DNA from: Rhizobium aethiopicum
GTDB taxonomy: Bacteria > Pseudomonadota > Alphaproteobacteria > Rhizobiales > Rhizobiaceae
Direction: 5' to 3'
Assembly: GCF_014197535.1 (NCBI RefSeq)
Contig: NZ_JACIFV010000005.1
Location: 124,001-188,000 of the forward strand
Length of the DNA: 64,000 bases
Each line of letters opens with the position of its first letter. The stretch's first letter is position 1. This document shows, one piece after another, positions 19,577-28,456 of this stretch. The notes beneath the pieces were generated by a model. The model was not told the origin of the DNA. It did not search any database and saw only the letters and a program-made list of their open reading frames with translations. The position numbers were made by a program, and so were the translations under genes.

Positions 19577-19626
19577 AGAGCATGATGTCGTCCGAAAACC
19601 GCTCACACTTTTCGGCATCATGCTCT
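19577..19626. repeat. Dispersed palindromic repeat (RIME-like), copy 2
   Basis: Arms AGAGCATGATG (19577-19587) and CATCATGCTCT (19616-19626) with an inner CCGAAA/TTTTCGG pair; nearly identical to the copy at 8812-8857. It lies just upstream of the GntR gene and may combine with the preceding hairpin. Confidence 0.75.
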
Positions 19627-19652
19627 AGTAAGATACCGTCGGGGAGAATGAC

Positions 19653-20417
19653 GTGGTTGAAGCGAATGGCGAATCTTTGAACGCGGAAGCCGGCCTGCCG
19701 GGCAAGCCCGAACGCGGCAAGGCCGTCAAGCTGGTCGATCGTGTCTTCGACCAGCTGCTCGAGCGGATCCGTGGCGGAAACTACCCACCGGATTCACGCC
19801 TTCCCGGCGAACATGAACTTGCCTCGATGCTGGGTGTTTCCCGGCCGATCGTCCGCGATGCGCTGGCGCGCCTGCGCGATCAGGGCATGGTCTATGCCCG
19901 ACAGGGGGCCGGCACCTTCGTCAGCGCGCATGGATCGCCGACGACGCAGCTTGCCTATTCGCCGGTCAAGACTATCGCCGATATTCAGCGCTGCTACGAA
20001 TTCCGTCTGACCATCGAACCGGCCGCGGCCTATTTCGCCGCCAAGCGCCGCAATGAGCAGGCGATCCAGAAGATCGCCAGCGCCCTTGCCGATCTGCGCG
20101 AAGCGACCAGCCATCAGCTGCACCGCACAGACGCCGATTTCATCTTTCATCGCGCGGTGACGGAGGCTGCCAACAACCATTATTACACCGCCTCGATCGA
20201 TGCGCTGAAAGCCCATATCGCCGTCGGCATGCACCTTCATGGTCTTTCCCTGCTCGGCCCTCGCCAGGGGCTGGAACAGGTCTATGAGGAGCATAACGCC
20301 ATCTACAAGGCGATCGCCGATGGCCGGGCTGATGATGCACAACGGCTGATGAAGGCGCATCTCGAAGGTTCCCGGGACCGTCTGTTCGAGGGCAGGGTGC
20401 TCGACCTGTCCTTTTGA
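19653..20417 (+). CDS. GntR-family transcriptional regulator, FCD (FadR) subgroup
   Basis: A 254-residue regulator. The winged helix-turn-helix spans about residues 28-95, with recognition region ELASMLGVSRPIVRDAL and wing QGAGTFVS. The all-helical FCD ligand domain follows (about 105-240), with metal- or ligand-binding residues in DADFIFHRAV, the NNHYYTAS segment and a C-terminal EEHNAIYKAI/HLEGSRDR region. GTG at 19653 is used with GGGGAGA 5 bases upstream; a nearer ATG is out of frame. It probably senses a sugar acid and controls the divergent catabolic units at 12454-12777. Confidence 0.87.
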   Translation: MVEANGESLNAEAGLPGKPERGKAVKLVDRVFDQLLERIRGGNYPPDSRLPGEHELASMLGVSRPIVRDALARLRDQGMVYARQGAGTFVSAHGSPTTQLAYSPVKTIADIQRCYEFRLTIEPAAAYFAAKRRNEQAIQKIASALADLREATSHQLHRTDADFIFHRAVTEAANNHYYTASIDALKAHIAVGMHLHGLSLLGPRQGLEQVYEEHNAIYKAIADGRADDAQRLMKAHLEGSRDRLFEGRVLDLSF

Positions 20418-20444
20418 ACCTCGTCGCCGAGCCGCTGAACTTGG

Positions 20445-20753
20445 TCATGCCGCCCGGATTGTCGGGATGCCGGAGACGTCGACTTCCCGTTCGGCATGCC
20501 AGGCGTCATAGGCAGCCTGCATGCGCAGCCATATTGCGGGGCCATCGCCAAACAGCTTCCCAAGACGGGCAGCGACATTGGGCGATACGGGCTTCTTCTC
20601 GTTCAGGATATCATAGAGGTGCTGACGCGAGATACCCAGCAGGTTAGCGATTTCCACCTTGGTCTTTCCCGTTGCCGGGATGATGTCATCGAGCAATGCC
20701 CCAGGGTGGGAAGGGCAGCGCGTCGTCGGCCTCGTCGTTTCATATACGGGCAT
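20445..20753 (-). CDS. higA: HigA-type antitoxin
   Basis: A 102-residue HTH protein of the addiction-module antidote (HigA) family. The helix-turn-helix lies at about residues 31-50 (KVEIANLLGISRQHLYDILN), followed by the family's GDGPAIWLRMQAAYD segment (about 69-83). It should bind and neutralise the toxin encoded just upstream and repress the operon. It is second in the operon, as is usual for higBA, 28 bases after the toxin stop. Confidence 0.9.
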   Translation of the reverse strand: MPVYETTRPTTRCPSHPGALLDDIIPATGKTKVEIANLLGISRQHLYDILNEKKPVSPNVAARLGKLFGDGPAIWLRMQAAYDAWHAEREVDVSGIPTIRAA

Positions 20754-20781
20754 CAGATGTTATTCCCCAGTCCGAGCCGCT

Positions 20782-21060
20782 TTAGTGATATTGCTCGAAG
20801 TCGACGCGGGCGGCATCATTGCCGTCGAATTCGAATGTGATGCACCAGGGGCCGTTGACATGAACGGTGTACCGGGTGGGATTATGCCCTTTAAGGGCAT
20901 GGAAGTCGAAGCCGGGGAGGTTCATGTCCTCCGGCTTTTCGGCTTGTTCCAAACGGTCGAGCCGGATCAGAATACGCTTTTGCAGCTTGGTATCGATCTT
21001 CGCTGTTTTGCCGGTCGCAAAGAGATCTGCCAGAGCCTTGTTTCTGAACGACTTGATCAT
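20782..21060 (-). CDS. higB: HigB-type (RelE superfamily) toxin
   Basis: A 92-residue RelE/HigB-like mRNA interferase. Features are FRNKALADLFATG near the start, the HALKGHNPTRYTVHVNGPWCITF core and DVAFEQYH-like C-terminus (VDFEQYH), typical of the family. It is expected to cleave mRNA on the ribosome. ATG at 21060 is chosen over TTG at 21066. No ribosome site is seen; the promoter's -10 box ends only six bases upstream, so the message may be leaderless. Confidence 0.9.
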   Translation of the reverse strand: MIKSFRNKALADLFATGKTAKIDTKLQKRILIRLDRLEQAEKPEDMNLPGFDFHALKGHNPTRYTVHVNGPWCITFEFDGNDAARVDFEQYH

Positions 21061-21066
21061 GGTCAA

Positions 21067-21095
21067 TATGTAAGTCTACAGCTGACACATGTCAA
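21067..21095 (-). promoter_or_regulatory. higBA promoter with overlapping operator
   Basis: On the minus strand TTGACA (21090-21095), a 17-base spacer and TACATA (21067-21072) form an almost ideal sigma-70 promoter. A palindrome TGACA-CA-TGTCA (21083-21094) overlaps the -35 and is a likely HigA operator. Transcription would start at or within a base or two of the higB ATG. Confidence 0.75.
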
Positions 21096-21167
21096 CAATT
21101 AATTGACGCTCTCGGCTGGGAATTCAAGTGTTGATCATTTGAGCATGGGCCTGAAGCGGTAATGAGA

Positions 21168-22952
21168 TTATCGTCGCGACAGGATGCCGGCAAAGAGCTG
21201 GCGGAAAGTACCGGCAATGACACCCTCCTGATGCGGATCCCCCGTCATCAGCGCCGAGGTGAGATTCCGCATCTGCTCGAAGGTGATGTGCGGCGGCAAC
21301 GGCGGCACTTCGGGGTCGGTCTTCACCTCGAGGATGACGGGGCAACCGGCGCTCAGGGCTGCTTCCCATGCGGCGCCGAGCCTATCCGGCTGGTCGACGA
21401 AAATGCCGCGCAATCCGATGAGGTCGGCGAACTTATGATAGGCTATGTCAGGGATGGATTGCGACGCGTCGAATTTCGGATCGCCCTCCATCACCCGCTG
21501 CTCCCACGTCACCTGGTTTAGATCCTGGTTGTTGAACACGCAGATGACGAAGGTCGGATCGGCCCAGTCCTTCCAGTATTTGGCAACGGTGATCATCTCG
21601 GCGAGATTGTTCATCTGCATGGCGCCGTCGCCGACCAAGCCGACGACGGGGCGATCGGAATGAGCGAATTTGGCGGCGATCGCGTAAGGGACGGCAGCGC
21701 CCATCGAGGCCAGTCCGCCGGAAAGCGATGCCTTCATGCCGCGCCGCATCTTCAGGTCCCGGGCATACCAGTTTGCGCAGGAGCCGGAATCGCTGGTGAC
21801 GACGGCGTTGGCCGGCAGCCGCGGTGAAAGTTCACTGACGACGCGCTGCGGATTGACCGGATTGGCGTCGACGTGGGCGCGCTCGTCGAGTGTCTTCCAC
21901 CAGGAGGTGACGTCTTTCTCGATCGTTTGCCGCCAGCTGCGATCTGGATTTTCCCGCAAGAGAGGCAGCAGCGCCCTGAGCGTTTCGGCCGCATCACCGG
22001 TCAGGTTGAGCTCCATCGGATAGCGCAGCGACAGCATGTCGGGATTGATGTCGATCTGCACGCCGCGCGCCCGGCCCTCCTCCGGCAGGAATTCGGAATA
22101 GGGAAAACCGGAGCCGATCATCAGCAGGGTGTCGCACTCGCGCATGAGGTTCCATGAGGGTTCTGTCCCGAGAAGGCCGATCGAACCCGTCACCCATGGC
22201 AGGTCATCCGGCAGCGCGGCCTTGCCGAGCAGGGCTTTGGCAGCGCCCGCCTGCAGGCGGTCCGCAACGGCAATGACCTCGTCCGTGGCGTTGAGCGCGC
22301 CGGCGCCGACGAGGATCGCCACTTTCTTTCCCGCGTTCAGAATATCGGCCGCAGCCTGAAGATCGTCTCCATGCGGAAACACCCGCGGCGGCCGGTAACC
22401 CGGCCCCGAATGCACGGTTCCATGCTTTCGCGCCGGCTCCTCGTAGGGCATTTCCTGCAGATCGTTCGGCAGAATGATCGCTGTCACCGTCCGGTTTGCG
22501 AGCGCGATGCGAACCGCGCGGTCGATCAGATGGCGCACCTGCGCCGGAGCGGAAGCCTGCTGCACGAAATCGCTCGCGACGTCCTTGAAGAGGGCGGCGA
22601 GGTCGAGCTCCTGCTGGTAATGTCCACCGAGCGCGCGGCGCGCCTGCTGGCCGACAATGGCGAGAACCGGCTGGTGGTCCATGCGAGCGTCGTAAAGACC
22701 GGTGATCAGATGGGTGGCACCAGGTCCCGAGGTTGCGATGCAGACGCCGAGTTCGCCTGAGAACTTCGCATAGGCGGCTGCCATGAAAGCCGCCATTTCC
22801 TCGTGTCGCGCCTGGATGAACTCCATCTTGTCGGATGCGCGATGGAGCGCCCCGAAGACGCCGTTGATGCCGTCGCCGGGATAGCCGAACAGACGTCGCA
22901 CGCCCCATTCGCCAAGCCGTGCCACAAGAAAATCGCCGACAGTTTTCGCCAT
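21168..22952 (-). CDS. ThDP-dependent enzyme, pyruvate oxidase / pyruvate:quinone oxidoreductase-like (PoxB type)
   Basis: A 594-residue protein of the acetolactate synthase/pyruvate oxidase family. The catalytic Glu region is ARHEEMAAFMAAAYAK (about residues 48-63), and the ThDP-Mg motif runs from VGDGAMQMNNLAEM to CVFNNQDLNQV in the last third. Length and the GYPGDGINGVFGAL start favour PoxB-like enzymes over biosynthetic acetolactate synthases. It would decarboxylate pyruvate, probably to acetate, passing electrons to the membrane. It is the third gene behind a DUF4142 and a DUF2934 gene and may share their stress promoter at 24069. Confidence 0.8.
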   Translation of the reverse strand: MAKTVGDFLVARLGEWGVRRLFGYPGDGINGVFGALHRASDKMEFIQARHEEMAAFMAAAYAKFSGELGVCIATSGPGATHLITGLYDARMDHQPVLAIVGQQARRALGGHYQQELDLAALFKDVASDFVQQASAPAQVRHLIDRAVRIALANRTVTAIILPNDLQEMPYEEPARKHGTVHSGPGYRPPRVFPHGDDLQAAADILNAGKKVAILVGAGALNATDEVIAVADRLQAGAAKALLGKAALPDDLPWVTGSIGLLGTEPSWNLMRECDTLLMIGSGFPYSEFLPEEGRARGVQIDINPDMLSLRYPMELNLTGDAAETLRALLPLLRENPDRSWRQTIEKDVTSWWKTLDERAHVDANPVNPQRVVSELSPRLPANAVVTSDSGSCANWYARDLKMRRGMKASLSGGLASMGAAVPYAIAAKFAHSDRPVVGLVGDGAMQMNNLAEMITVAKYWKDWADPTFVICVFNNQDLNQVTWEQRVMEGDPKFDASQSIPDIAYHKFADLIGLRGIFVDQPDRLGAAWEAALSAGCPVILEVKTDPEVPPLPPHITFEQMRNLTSALMTGDPHQEGVIAGTFRQLFAGILSRR

Positions 22953-23066
22953 GGATGCTGTTCTCCTGGGATCGTGTGGGATGCGCTGGAAGCCGATCTA
23001 CTCCGGGTCAAGCCGCAGTTTCAGTGCCGGCCAATCGATGCGACCCGGTCTGCTTCAGCTGTGGGT

Positions 23067-23462
23067 TTAATAGCTGAGGTGGCCCCAGGAGGGATCCCAT
23101 TCGACGTCCTCGACAAGTTCGACGAAGACGGGGCTGGTGCTGTTGCCTCTATGGGACTCTGCCAGTTTGAATGCCGCCTCAGGCTCCATTTCCTCGCCGG
23201 GATAGACCGTGTCGTCCAGGTCGCTTTCCGCGACCTTGCGGACATATCCCCGAATCTGGTTGCCCGATCGATAAAGTTTGATGATCAGCGACCCTGCCGG
23301 CGCCGCGCCATGGGAATATCGGATGTATTCCCGACCATCTTGCGCCGGGTCAACCGTTTCGTCATCCGCTCGATACCAATGTGCGAGGTCCTGACCTTCC
23401 GGGCGTCCCTCGCTTTCCCAAATCCGGTAGGCACGGATCCTTCTTGTCTCCTCATCAATCAT
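23067..23462 (-). CDS. DUF2934 domain protein
   Basis: A 131-residue acidic soluble protein. The N-terminal 35 residues match DUF2934 (RRIRAYRIWESEGRPEGQDLAH), a short domain common in rhizobial stress-related proteins. The remainder has no family I can name. It lies 51 bases downstream of a DUF4142 gene and 114 bases upstream of the PoxB-like gene, all on the minus strand. Function unknown. Confidence 0.7.
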   Translation of the reverse strand: MIDEETRRIRAYRIWESEGRPEGQDLAHWYRADDETVDPAQDGREYIRYSHGAAPAGSLIIKLYRSGNQIRGYVRKVAESDLDDTVYPGEEMEPEAAFKLAESHRGNSTSPVFVELVEDVEWDPSWGHLSY

Positions 23463-23513
23463 TCTTGCCTCCCGGCGGACCTCATGATCACCTTGATCAT
23501 GCGGTCTAGCCGC

Positions 23514-24041
23514 TTACTTGTTGAGCTCTTTGGCCATCTGCAGATGATGTTCCAGAGCGGGGCGCGTGCTTGCAGCCCATGCCTTCAGTTCGGGATTGTC
23601 TCCTTCGTCGCCATAGCGCTTGAAGAGATCGACCGCGTCCTCATGGGCAGATTCCTGGTCGGAGTGATATTGCTTGTTGAAATCGGCTCCTTGCAGGCCG
23701 TTCAGCTTGTCGAGCATGCTTTGCTGATCCGACGTCATGGCGCTCGGAAGCGCCGCCTTGACCTTGCCGCCGGAAACCAGCGCCTTGAGTTCCTCGCTGG
23801 TCTTCTGGTGGTCGGTGAGCATCTGCTGCGCGAAGGCCTTCGTCGCATCGTCGCCACGCTCGGTCGCAAGCTTGCTGGAGGCGATTTCGAACATGTCGCT
23901 AGTACCTGCTTCCTTGACGAAATCTTCCGTTTTCGGCGGCACACCGATCAGGGAATTGACCCCGCTTTTTTCGGCAGCTGATTGCGCGAACGCCGGAACA
24001 GCAAGCGAGAGGGCGAGCGAAGCGATAACAAAGCGTTTCAT
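23514..24041 (-). CDS. DUF4142 periplasmic protein
   Basis: A 175-residue protein with a Sec signal peptide (cleavage after AFA near residue 19) and the helical DUF4142 domain (about 38-172), including DDATKAFAQQMLTDHQKTSEEL and AHEDAVDLFKRYG-like segments. The family is ferritin-like in predicted fold and common in stress regulons, but its function is unknown. An AGGAGATC ribosome site precedes the ATG. The upstream region contains a clear EcfG-type promoter. Confidence 0.85.
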   Translation of the reverse strand: MKRFVIASLALSLAVPAFAQSAAEKSGVNSLIGVPPKTEDFVKEAGTSDMFEIASSKLATERGDDATKAFAQQMLTDHQKTSEELKALVSGGKVKAALPSAMTSDQQSMLDKLNGLQGADFNKQYHSDQESAHEDAVDLFKRYGDEGDNPELKAWAASTRPALEHHLQMAKELNK

Positions 24042-24068
24042 AAGGATCTCCTGGGTTGATGATCGCCA

Positions 24069-24093
24069 AACTTGCGGACAGGCGCAGAGTTCC
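24069..24093 (-). promoter_or_regulatory. EcfG/RpoE2-type promoter for the DUF4142 gene
   Basis: GGAAC at 24093-24089, 17 bases, then GTTT starting at 24071 on the minus strand. The -10 ends 27 bases before the ATG at 24041. It matches the alphaproteobacterial general-stress consensus (GGAAC-N18-TT). Confidence 0.7.
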
Positions 24094-24143
24094 CGCCTTA
24101 TCGCGTTGTTGATGATCGCTGTCCGTTCGACAGAGGCCGGGTC

Positions 24144-26126
24144 TTAGAGCCCAAAGGGAAAAGTTTCCGGATCCGAGGTGCCGGACTCCGGTGCCGTGAG
24201 CGGTGAAAGCGCCCGGGTTTTATCGAACCAGAGAAATGCATCATATTGCCGCGACAGCGATGTCGACATGTAATGGCTCAGCCGTTCGGTTTCCGGCCGG
24301 TAGATGACCCCGATGAAGCGCTGAAGCCGCTGTTCGACGAGGCTTGCATGCAATTCCTTATCGGCCGCGAGGTCGAGGAGAAATCGCGGCTTTTCGGAGT
24401 CGTGACAGAGGCGCTCGTAGCTTTGCGGCAGGGACGGATTGACTTGCTTCTTCTGGGCCTGTCCATCCCAGTCGTCTGCCGCAATCACCTCGCCGGAATG
24501 CGTTCCCAGTCCTATGAGGCTTGTCATTCCATCGAAACGCTGCCGGCACAGCTGGCCAAGGTTCAGCTCGTCGCGGGCGGTCGCCATATCGGTATAGCGG
24601 GCATCGCCGATATGCGAGTTGTGCGCCCATATGATGATCTTTGCCGTCGGACCGTGGAAGTCGAGGAGGTGCTCGATGGTATCGGCCATGTAGGTGTCGC
24701 GGAGATTCCAGGCTTGAGAACCGCCGTAATACATGATCCGGTAATACCGCTCGGCTGCGGCAAGCAACCGCGCCGACTGGGCGGCGTTCAGAAAGTCATG
24801 ACCGTCTGAGGCGGCGGCGTCCAGGGATCGCGCCAGGAGCTCCGTGCATTGCTTCAGCACCGCCTCCTCGCATGACCTATAGGCATCGGTAAGCACGGCC
24901 CGGCCATAAGTCGCCGGATCGCTCTGCCAGGGGCTGAGGCAGCCGTAGCGTTCCCTGGCAATCTCGGCGGCTTCCGGGCTGACATTTTCGAGATAGTCGA
25001 GGACGGAGCGGATCGATCCTGACATGTTGTAGAGATCCAGGCCGTAGAACCGGACCGGATCGGCGTGTAAAGCCTTGCGACGCTCGTTATCCCCCTTCAG
25101 CCAGCCGAGGAATCGCGAAAATTCCAGGTTCCGCCACATCCACCTGGGAAAACGGCTGAACGGCGGATCGCCTTTCGACGGCTGGCCGTTTATCCAGCGG
25201 TCGACCGCCGCGGCATCCGGCCAATCCGCCTCGACCGCCACCATATTAAACCCGTGATGTTCGATCAGGTGACGGCTGATGGCAGCGCGCGCCTCGTAAA
25301 ATTCGGCCGTGCCATGGGTGGATTCACCCAGCAGAACGATGCGGCTTTCGCCAAATCGATCGAAAAGGGCGGCAAAGCTCCGGTCGTCGACCGCGGGAAA
25401 TTCTTCCGCCACAGCCGCGATGAGTTTGTAAGGCATTTCCTCCATGCGCGATGACGGGGCTGCCGCGGTGTACATCGGATGTGCGGCAGTCCAGGCATCC
25501 TCGCCGATCAGGGGCACGAAGAAGACGCCGCCGAGATCCTCCTCCTCGAAGCTAGTTGCACCGGTGCGCGTGATGCGTTTCAGGCGCTGCTCGTCATCTC
25601 GGCCGACCGGGATGACGAGCCGCCCTCCGAGATCCAGCTGCTCCTTCAAGGCGGCCGGCACCTCGGGTGCGCCCGCCGAAACGATAATGGCATCGAAGGG
25701 AGCGGCTTTGGCCCAGCCCTTGCTGCCGTCGCCCACTCGGACGTCGATGTTGCGGTATCCGAGCTTCTCGAATCGCTCCCGAGCCTGAACCGCCAGCCTT
25801 TCATGCCGTTCAATGGAATAGACGTGTCTTGCGATCCGGCTGATGAGGGCCGAGGCGTAGCCGGAACCGGTTCCGACCTCCAGAACCTTGTCGCCAGCGT
25901 CCAGATCGGCTTTTTCGATCATCAGGGCGACGATGTAAGGCTGCGAAATTGTTTGCCCCTCGCCGATCGATAACGGCGCATCCTCATAGGCGAATTCCTC
26001 GAAACCAGGATCGACGAATTTTTCGCGCGGCACCATCCGCATCGCCCTGGTGACGCCTCGATCGCGAATGCCGCGACGCATGACGTGATGTTCCACCATG
26101 TGGTCTCGGATGCGGGTCATATCCAT
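24144..26126 (-). CDS. Fusion: protein-L-isoaspartate O-methyltransferase + erythromycin-esterase-like domain
   Basis: A 660-residue two-domain protein. Residues 1 to about 212 form a PIMT methyltransferase with the SAM motif EVGTGSGYASA (83-93) and the IGEGQTISQP region that binds the isoaspartyl peptide. Residues about 230-650 are an erythromycin-esterase (EreA/B) domain with GESTHGT (267-273) and HNSHIGDA, holding the expected catalytic His and Glu. The first half should repair isoaspartate damage; the second is a hydrolase-like domain of unknown substrate, as most chromosomal members do not confer macrolide resistance. Start ATG follows GGAGGTGA. It diverges from the KimA-like gene. Confidence 0.88.
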   Translation of the reverse strand: MDMTRIRDHMVEHHVMRRGIRDRGVTRAMRMVPREKFVDPGFEEFAYEDAPLSIGEGQTISQPYIVALMIEKADLDAGDKVLEVGTGSGYASALISRIARHVYSIERHERLAVQARERFEKLGYRNIDVRVGDGSKGWAKAAPFDAIIVSAGAPEVPAALKEQLDLGGRLVIPVGRDDEQRLKRITRTGATSFEEEDLGGVFFVPLIGEDAWTAAHPMYTAAAPSSRMEEMPYKLIAAVAEEFPAVDDRSFAALFDRFGESRIVLLGESTHGTAEFYEARAAISRHLIEHHGFNMVAVEADWPDAAAVDRWINGQPSKGDPPFSRFPRWMWRNLEFSRFLGWLKGDNERRKALHADPVRFYGLDLYNMSGSIRSVLDYLENVSPEAAEIARERYGCLSPWQSDPATYGRAVLTDAYRSCEEAVLKQCTELLARSLDAAASDGHDFLNAAQSARLLAAAERYYRIMYYGGSQAWNLRDTYMADTIEHLLDFHGPTAKIIIWAHNSHIGDARYTDMATARDELNLGQLCRQRFDGMTSLIGLGTHSGEVIAADDWDGQAQKKQVNPSLPQSYERLCHDSEKPRFLLDLAADKELHASLVEQRLQRFIGVIYRPETERLSHYMSTSLSRQYDAFLWFDKTRALSPLTAPESGTSDPETFPFGL

Positions 26127-26149
26127 GGGTCACCTCCAGTCTCGGGGAG

Positions 26150-26175
26150 AACAGCTGAAAGCAGGTGGTTGTTCC
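26150..26175 (-). promoter_or_regulatory. Probable EcfG-type promoter for the PIMT-esterase gene (19-base variant)
   Basis: GGAAC at 26175-26171, 18 bases, then GTT at 26152-26150. The spacing is one base longer than at the other sites but still within the N18-19 range. The start codon is 24 bases downstream. Confidence 0.5.
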
Positions 26176-26420
26176 CGGCCAATGCGGCCATGGCCTTGCT
26201 AGGCTTACACGCGTTTGCGGTCATGGCTTGCGGGGTTCAACCGGATCGCAGCGCCCGTCAGCTCGGCTAATATCAGGCGCGCGTCATAGATGGTCGAGCA
26301 CAATACTGCACGCAAGGCCGATTGTTCCGCACAATTCGCGAGTTTTGCACTTTCTGAGCGGATGCGATCGGCGACAGAGGGACGGTCAGCTGCCTGGGGC
26401 CGTCCATGCCGTTGGCTTCG

Positions 26421-26445
26421 GGAACCCGAGCCGCCGCTGGTTGTT
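26421..26445 (+). promoter_or_regulatory. EcfG-type promoter for the KimA-like gene
   Basis: GGAAC (26421-26425), 17 bases, GTT (26443-26445); the start codon TTG follows 35 bases later. The 354-base gap 26127-26480 between divergent genes carries this site and the one at 26150; nothing else is evident in it. Confidence 0.65.
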
Positions 26446-26480
26446 GGTTATCGCCCCAGCCCCCGGATACGGAATAGAAA

Positions 26481-28379
26481 TTGAACCTCAGCACCCTCCT
26501 GTTCGGTCGGCGTCTCGCCAATCGCGAGCACGAAGACAAGAAGATCGGTTGGATAGAAGCCGTGCCCGCCATGGGGCTGGATGGCCTCGGCTCATCATCC
26601 TACGGGCCGGAGGCAGCGCTCACCATCCTCATTCCACTCGGCGCGCTTGGCGTTGTCTATATCGGCCCGGTGATCTTCTGTATCGTTGCTCTGCTGGGGG
26701 TTCTCTATTTCTCCTACCGGCAGACGCTCGCCGCTTACCCGACGAATGGCGGCGCCTATGTGGTGGCGAAGGAGAATCTCGGAGAATATCCGAGCCTGCT
26801 TGCCGCCGCGGCGTTGATGATCGATTACGTCCTGAATGTCGCTGTCGGCGTTTCTGCAGGGGTTGGGGCACTCGTCTCGGCGGTACCGAGCCTTCACCCC
26901 TACATTCTGCCCCTCTGCCTTGGCATCGTCCTCCTCGTCATGCTGGCCAATTTGCGAGGAACGGGAGAGGCCGGCTGGCTATTCGCATCGCCGACCTACC
27001 TCTTCATCATCTGCTTCCTGGGCGCCATCGGTTTTGGGTTAACCGGGATCGTTCTGGCGGAGAAACCTGCACCCGTCGTCCCGCCGCCTCCGCTCGGTCT
27101 GGCAGCACAAGGCGCGACGATATGGATTCTCATGCATGCATTTGCCAGCGGTTGCACGGCGATGACCGGGGTTGAAGCCGTTTCCAACGGAATGGGTTCG
27201 TTTCGGCAACCGGTCATGCGCAACGCCTACATCACCCTCACGATTATCGTCGTTATTCTCACGTTGTTGCTCGGCGGCATCGCAACCATCGCCACTGTCT
27301 TCGAGATCGGCGCAATGGATCAGACGAAGGAAGGATACCAGAGCGTGTTGTCGCAGCTGGTCGCCGCCGTCGCCGGCCATGGCGCTTTCTACTATATCGC
27401 GATGGCAAGCCTTCTCAGCGTTCTTTGCCTATCGGCCAATACCAGCTTTGTCGGCTTTCCACGTCTTTGCCAGATGGTTGCCGCCGACGGTTATCTTCCC
27501 AAGGCCTTCGCTCAGCCGGGACGCCGGCTGGTATTTACAGTCGGCATCCTCTTTCTTTCCGGCTTCGCCGCACTGCTTCTGATCGTCTTCGGAGGGATCA
27601 CCGATCATCTGATCCCGCTCTTTGCAATCGGCGCATTCTTGACGTTCACGATTTCTCAGGCAGGCATGACTGTACATTGGCGCCGTCGATCCAGGGGATA
27701 CGCGGCAAAACTGACGATGAACGCCGTCGGTGCGGCAGCGACCGGCGTTGCGCTCGTCATCATCCTGACGGCAAAATTTGCGGAAGGCGCGTGGATCACG
27801 TTGATTACCGTGCCGCTGACGATCGCCATTCTGAAGTCGATCAAAAACTACTACCGATCGCTTCAGCGCGAGTTGCGCAAACCCGGTCCGATCACCGTCG
27901 AAGACGTCGAGCCGCCGACCGTTATCGTTGTCACTGAAACTTGGAACAGATTGAGCGAACGCGCCATCAAGTTTGCATTGACGATCTCGCCTGATGTGGT
28001 CGCCGTCCATTTGATCCGTCTCGGTGGACCGGAGCTGGATGAACGTGAAACCGCGCTTCGCGAGGAATGGCGTGTCGAGGTGGAAGAACCGATCGCCGCG
28101 CATGGACTGAAGCCGCCCAGACTCATGTTCATCCCCGCACCTTATCGGCAACTGCATGAACCGCTGCTGCGACTGATCGAAAAGCTCGATGCCGATAGTC
28201 CGGAACGGCGGGTGGCGGTTCTCATCCCTGAAACGGTTAAAGACAAGTGGTGGCAGAAGTTGCTGCATATGAACAGGGCAGGGCGGCTCAGGGCAAAACT
28301 GGTCAAGCTCGGCGGGCCTCGTCTGACCGTAGCAACGGTTCCCTGGCGATTATATCGGGAAGAGCAGGAGGCGGGGTGA
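26481..28379 (+). CDS. APC-superfamily permease, KimA-like (potassium or amino acid uptake)
   Basis: A 632-residue membrane protein with about 12 helices in residues 40-460, then a soluble C-terminal region of roughly 170 residues. The N-terminal MGLDGLGSSSYGPEAAL segment is the helix-1 break of the family. The architecture matches the KimA/YdaO group of the APC superfamily, in which the Bacillus member imports potassium; other APC proteins carry amino acids, so the substrate is open. The start is TTG at 26481 with only a weak GGAA site. Osmotic potassium uptake would fit a general-stress promoter. Confidence 0.75.
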   Translation: MNLSTLLFGRRLANREHEDKKIGWIEAVPAMGLDGLGSSSYGPEAALTILIPLGALGVVYIGPVIFCIVALLGVLYFSYRQTLAAYPTNGGAYVVAKENLGEYPSLLAAAALMIDYVLNVAVGVSAGVGALVSAVPSLHPYILPLCLGIVLLVMLANLRGTGEAGWLFASPTYLFIICFLGAIGFGLTGIVLAEKPAPVVPPPPLGLAAQGATIWILMHAFASGCTAMTGVEAVSNGMGSFRQPVMRNAYITLTIIVVILTLLLGGIATIATVFEIGAMDQTKEGYQSVLSQLVAAVAGHGAFYYIAMASLLSVLCLSANTSFVGFPRLCQMVAADGYLPKAFAQPGRRLVFTVGILFLSGFAALLLIVFGGITDHLIPLFAIGAFLTFTISQAGMTVHWRRRSRGYAAKLTMNAVGAAATGVALVIILTAKFAEGAWITLITVPLTIAILKSIKNYYRSLQRELRKPGPITVEDVEPPTVIVVTETWNRLSERAIKFALTISPDVVAVHLIRLGGPELDERETALREEWRVEVEEPIAAHGLKPPRLMFIPAPYRQLHEPLLRLIEKLDADSPERRVAVLIPETVKDKWWQKLLHMNRAGRLRAKLVKLGGPRLTVATVPWRLYREEQEAG

Positions 28380-28404
28380 TCGCTCTTTTGCCCGGTCTGT
28401 CTAT

Positions 28405-28429
28405 GGAACTTAGTATAAGAAGCGAAGTT
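28405..28429 (+). promoter_or_regulatory. EcfG-type promoter, deciding the start of the next gene
   Basis: GGAAC (28405-28409), 17 bases, GTT (28427-28429). An in-frame ATG at 28403 lies upstream of this element and so cannot be used from this promoter. The GTG at 28457 lies 27 bases downstream. Confidence 0.65.
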
Positions 28430-28456
28430 GGACAGGCATCAAGCAAAGAGGCGCCA

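Noticed and set aside
24144-25900. Erythromycin-esterase domain as a macrolide resistance gene
   Set aside because: It is fused to a protein-repair enzyme and lies in a stress region with no resistance or mobility genes; the family is broad.
28403-28456. In-frame ATG at 28403 as start of the 81-residue gene
   Set aside because: The likely promoter at 28405-28429 lies downstream of it, and a better-spaced ribosome site serves the GTG at 28457.
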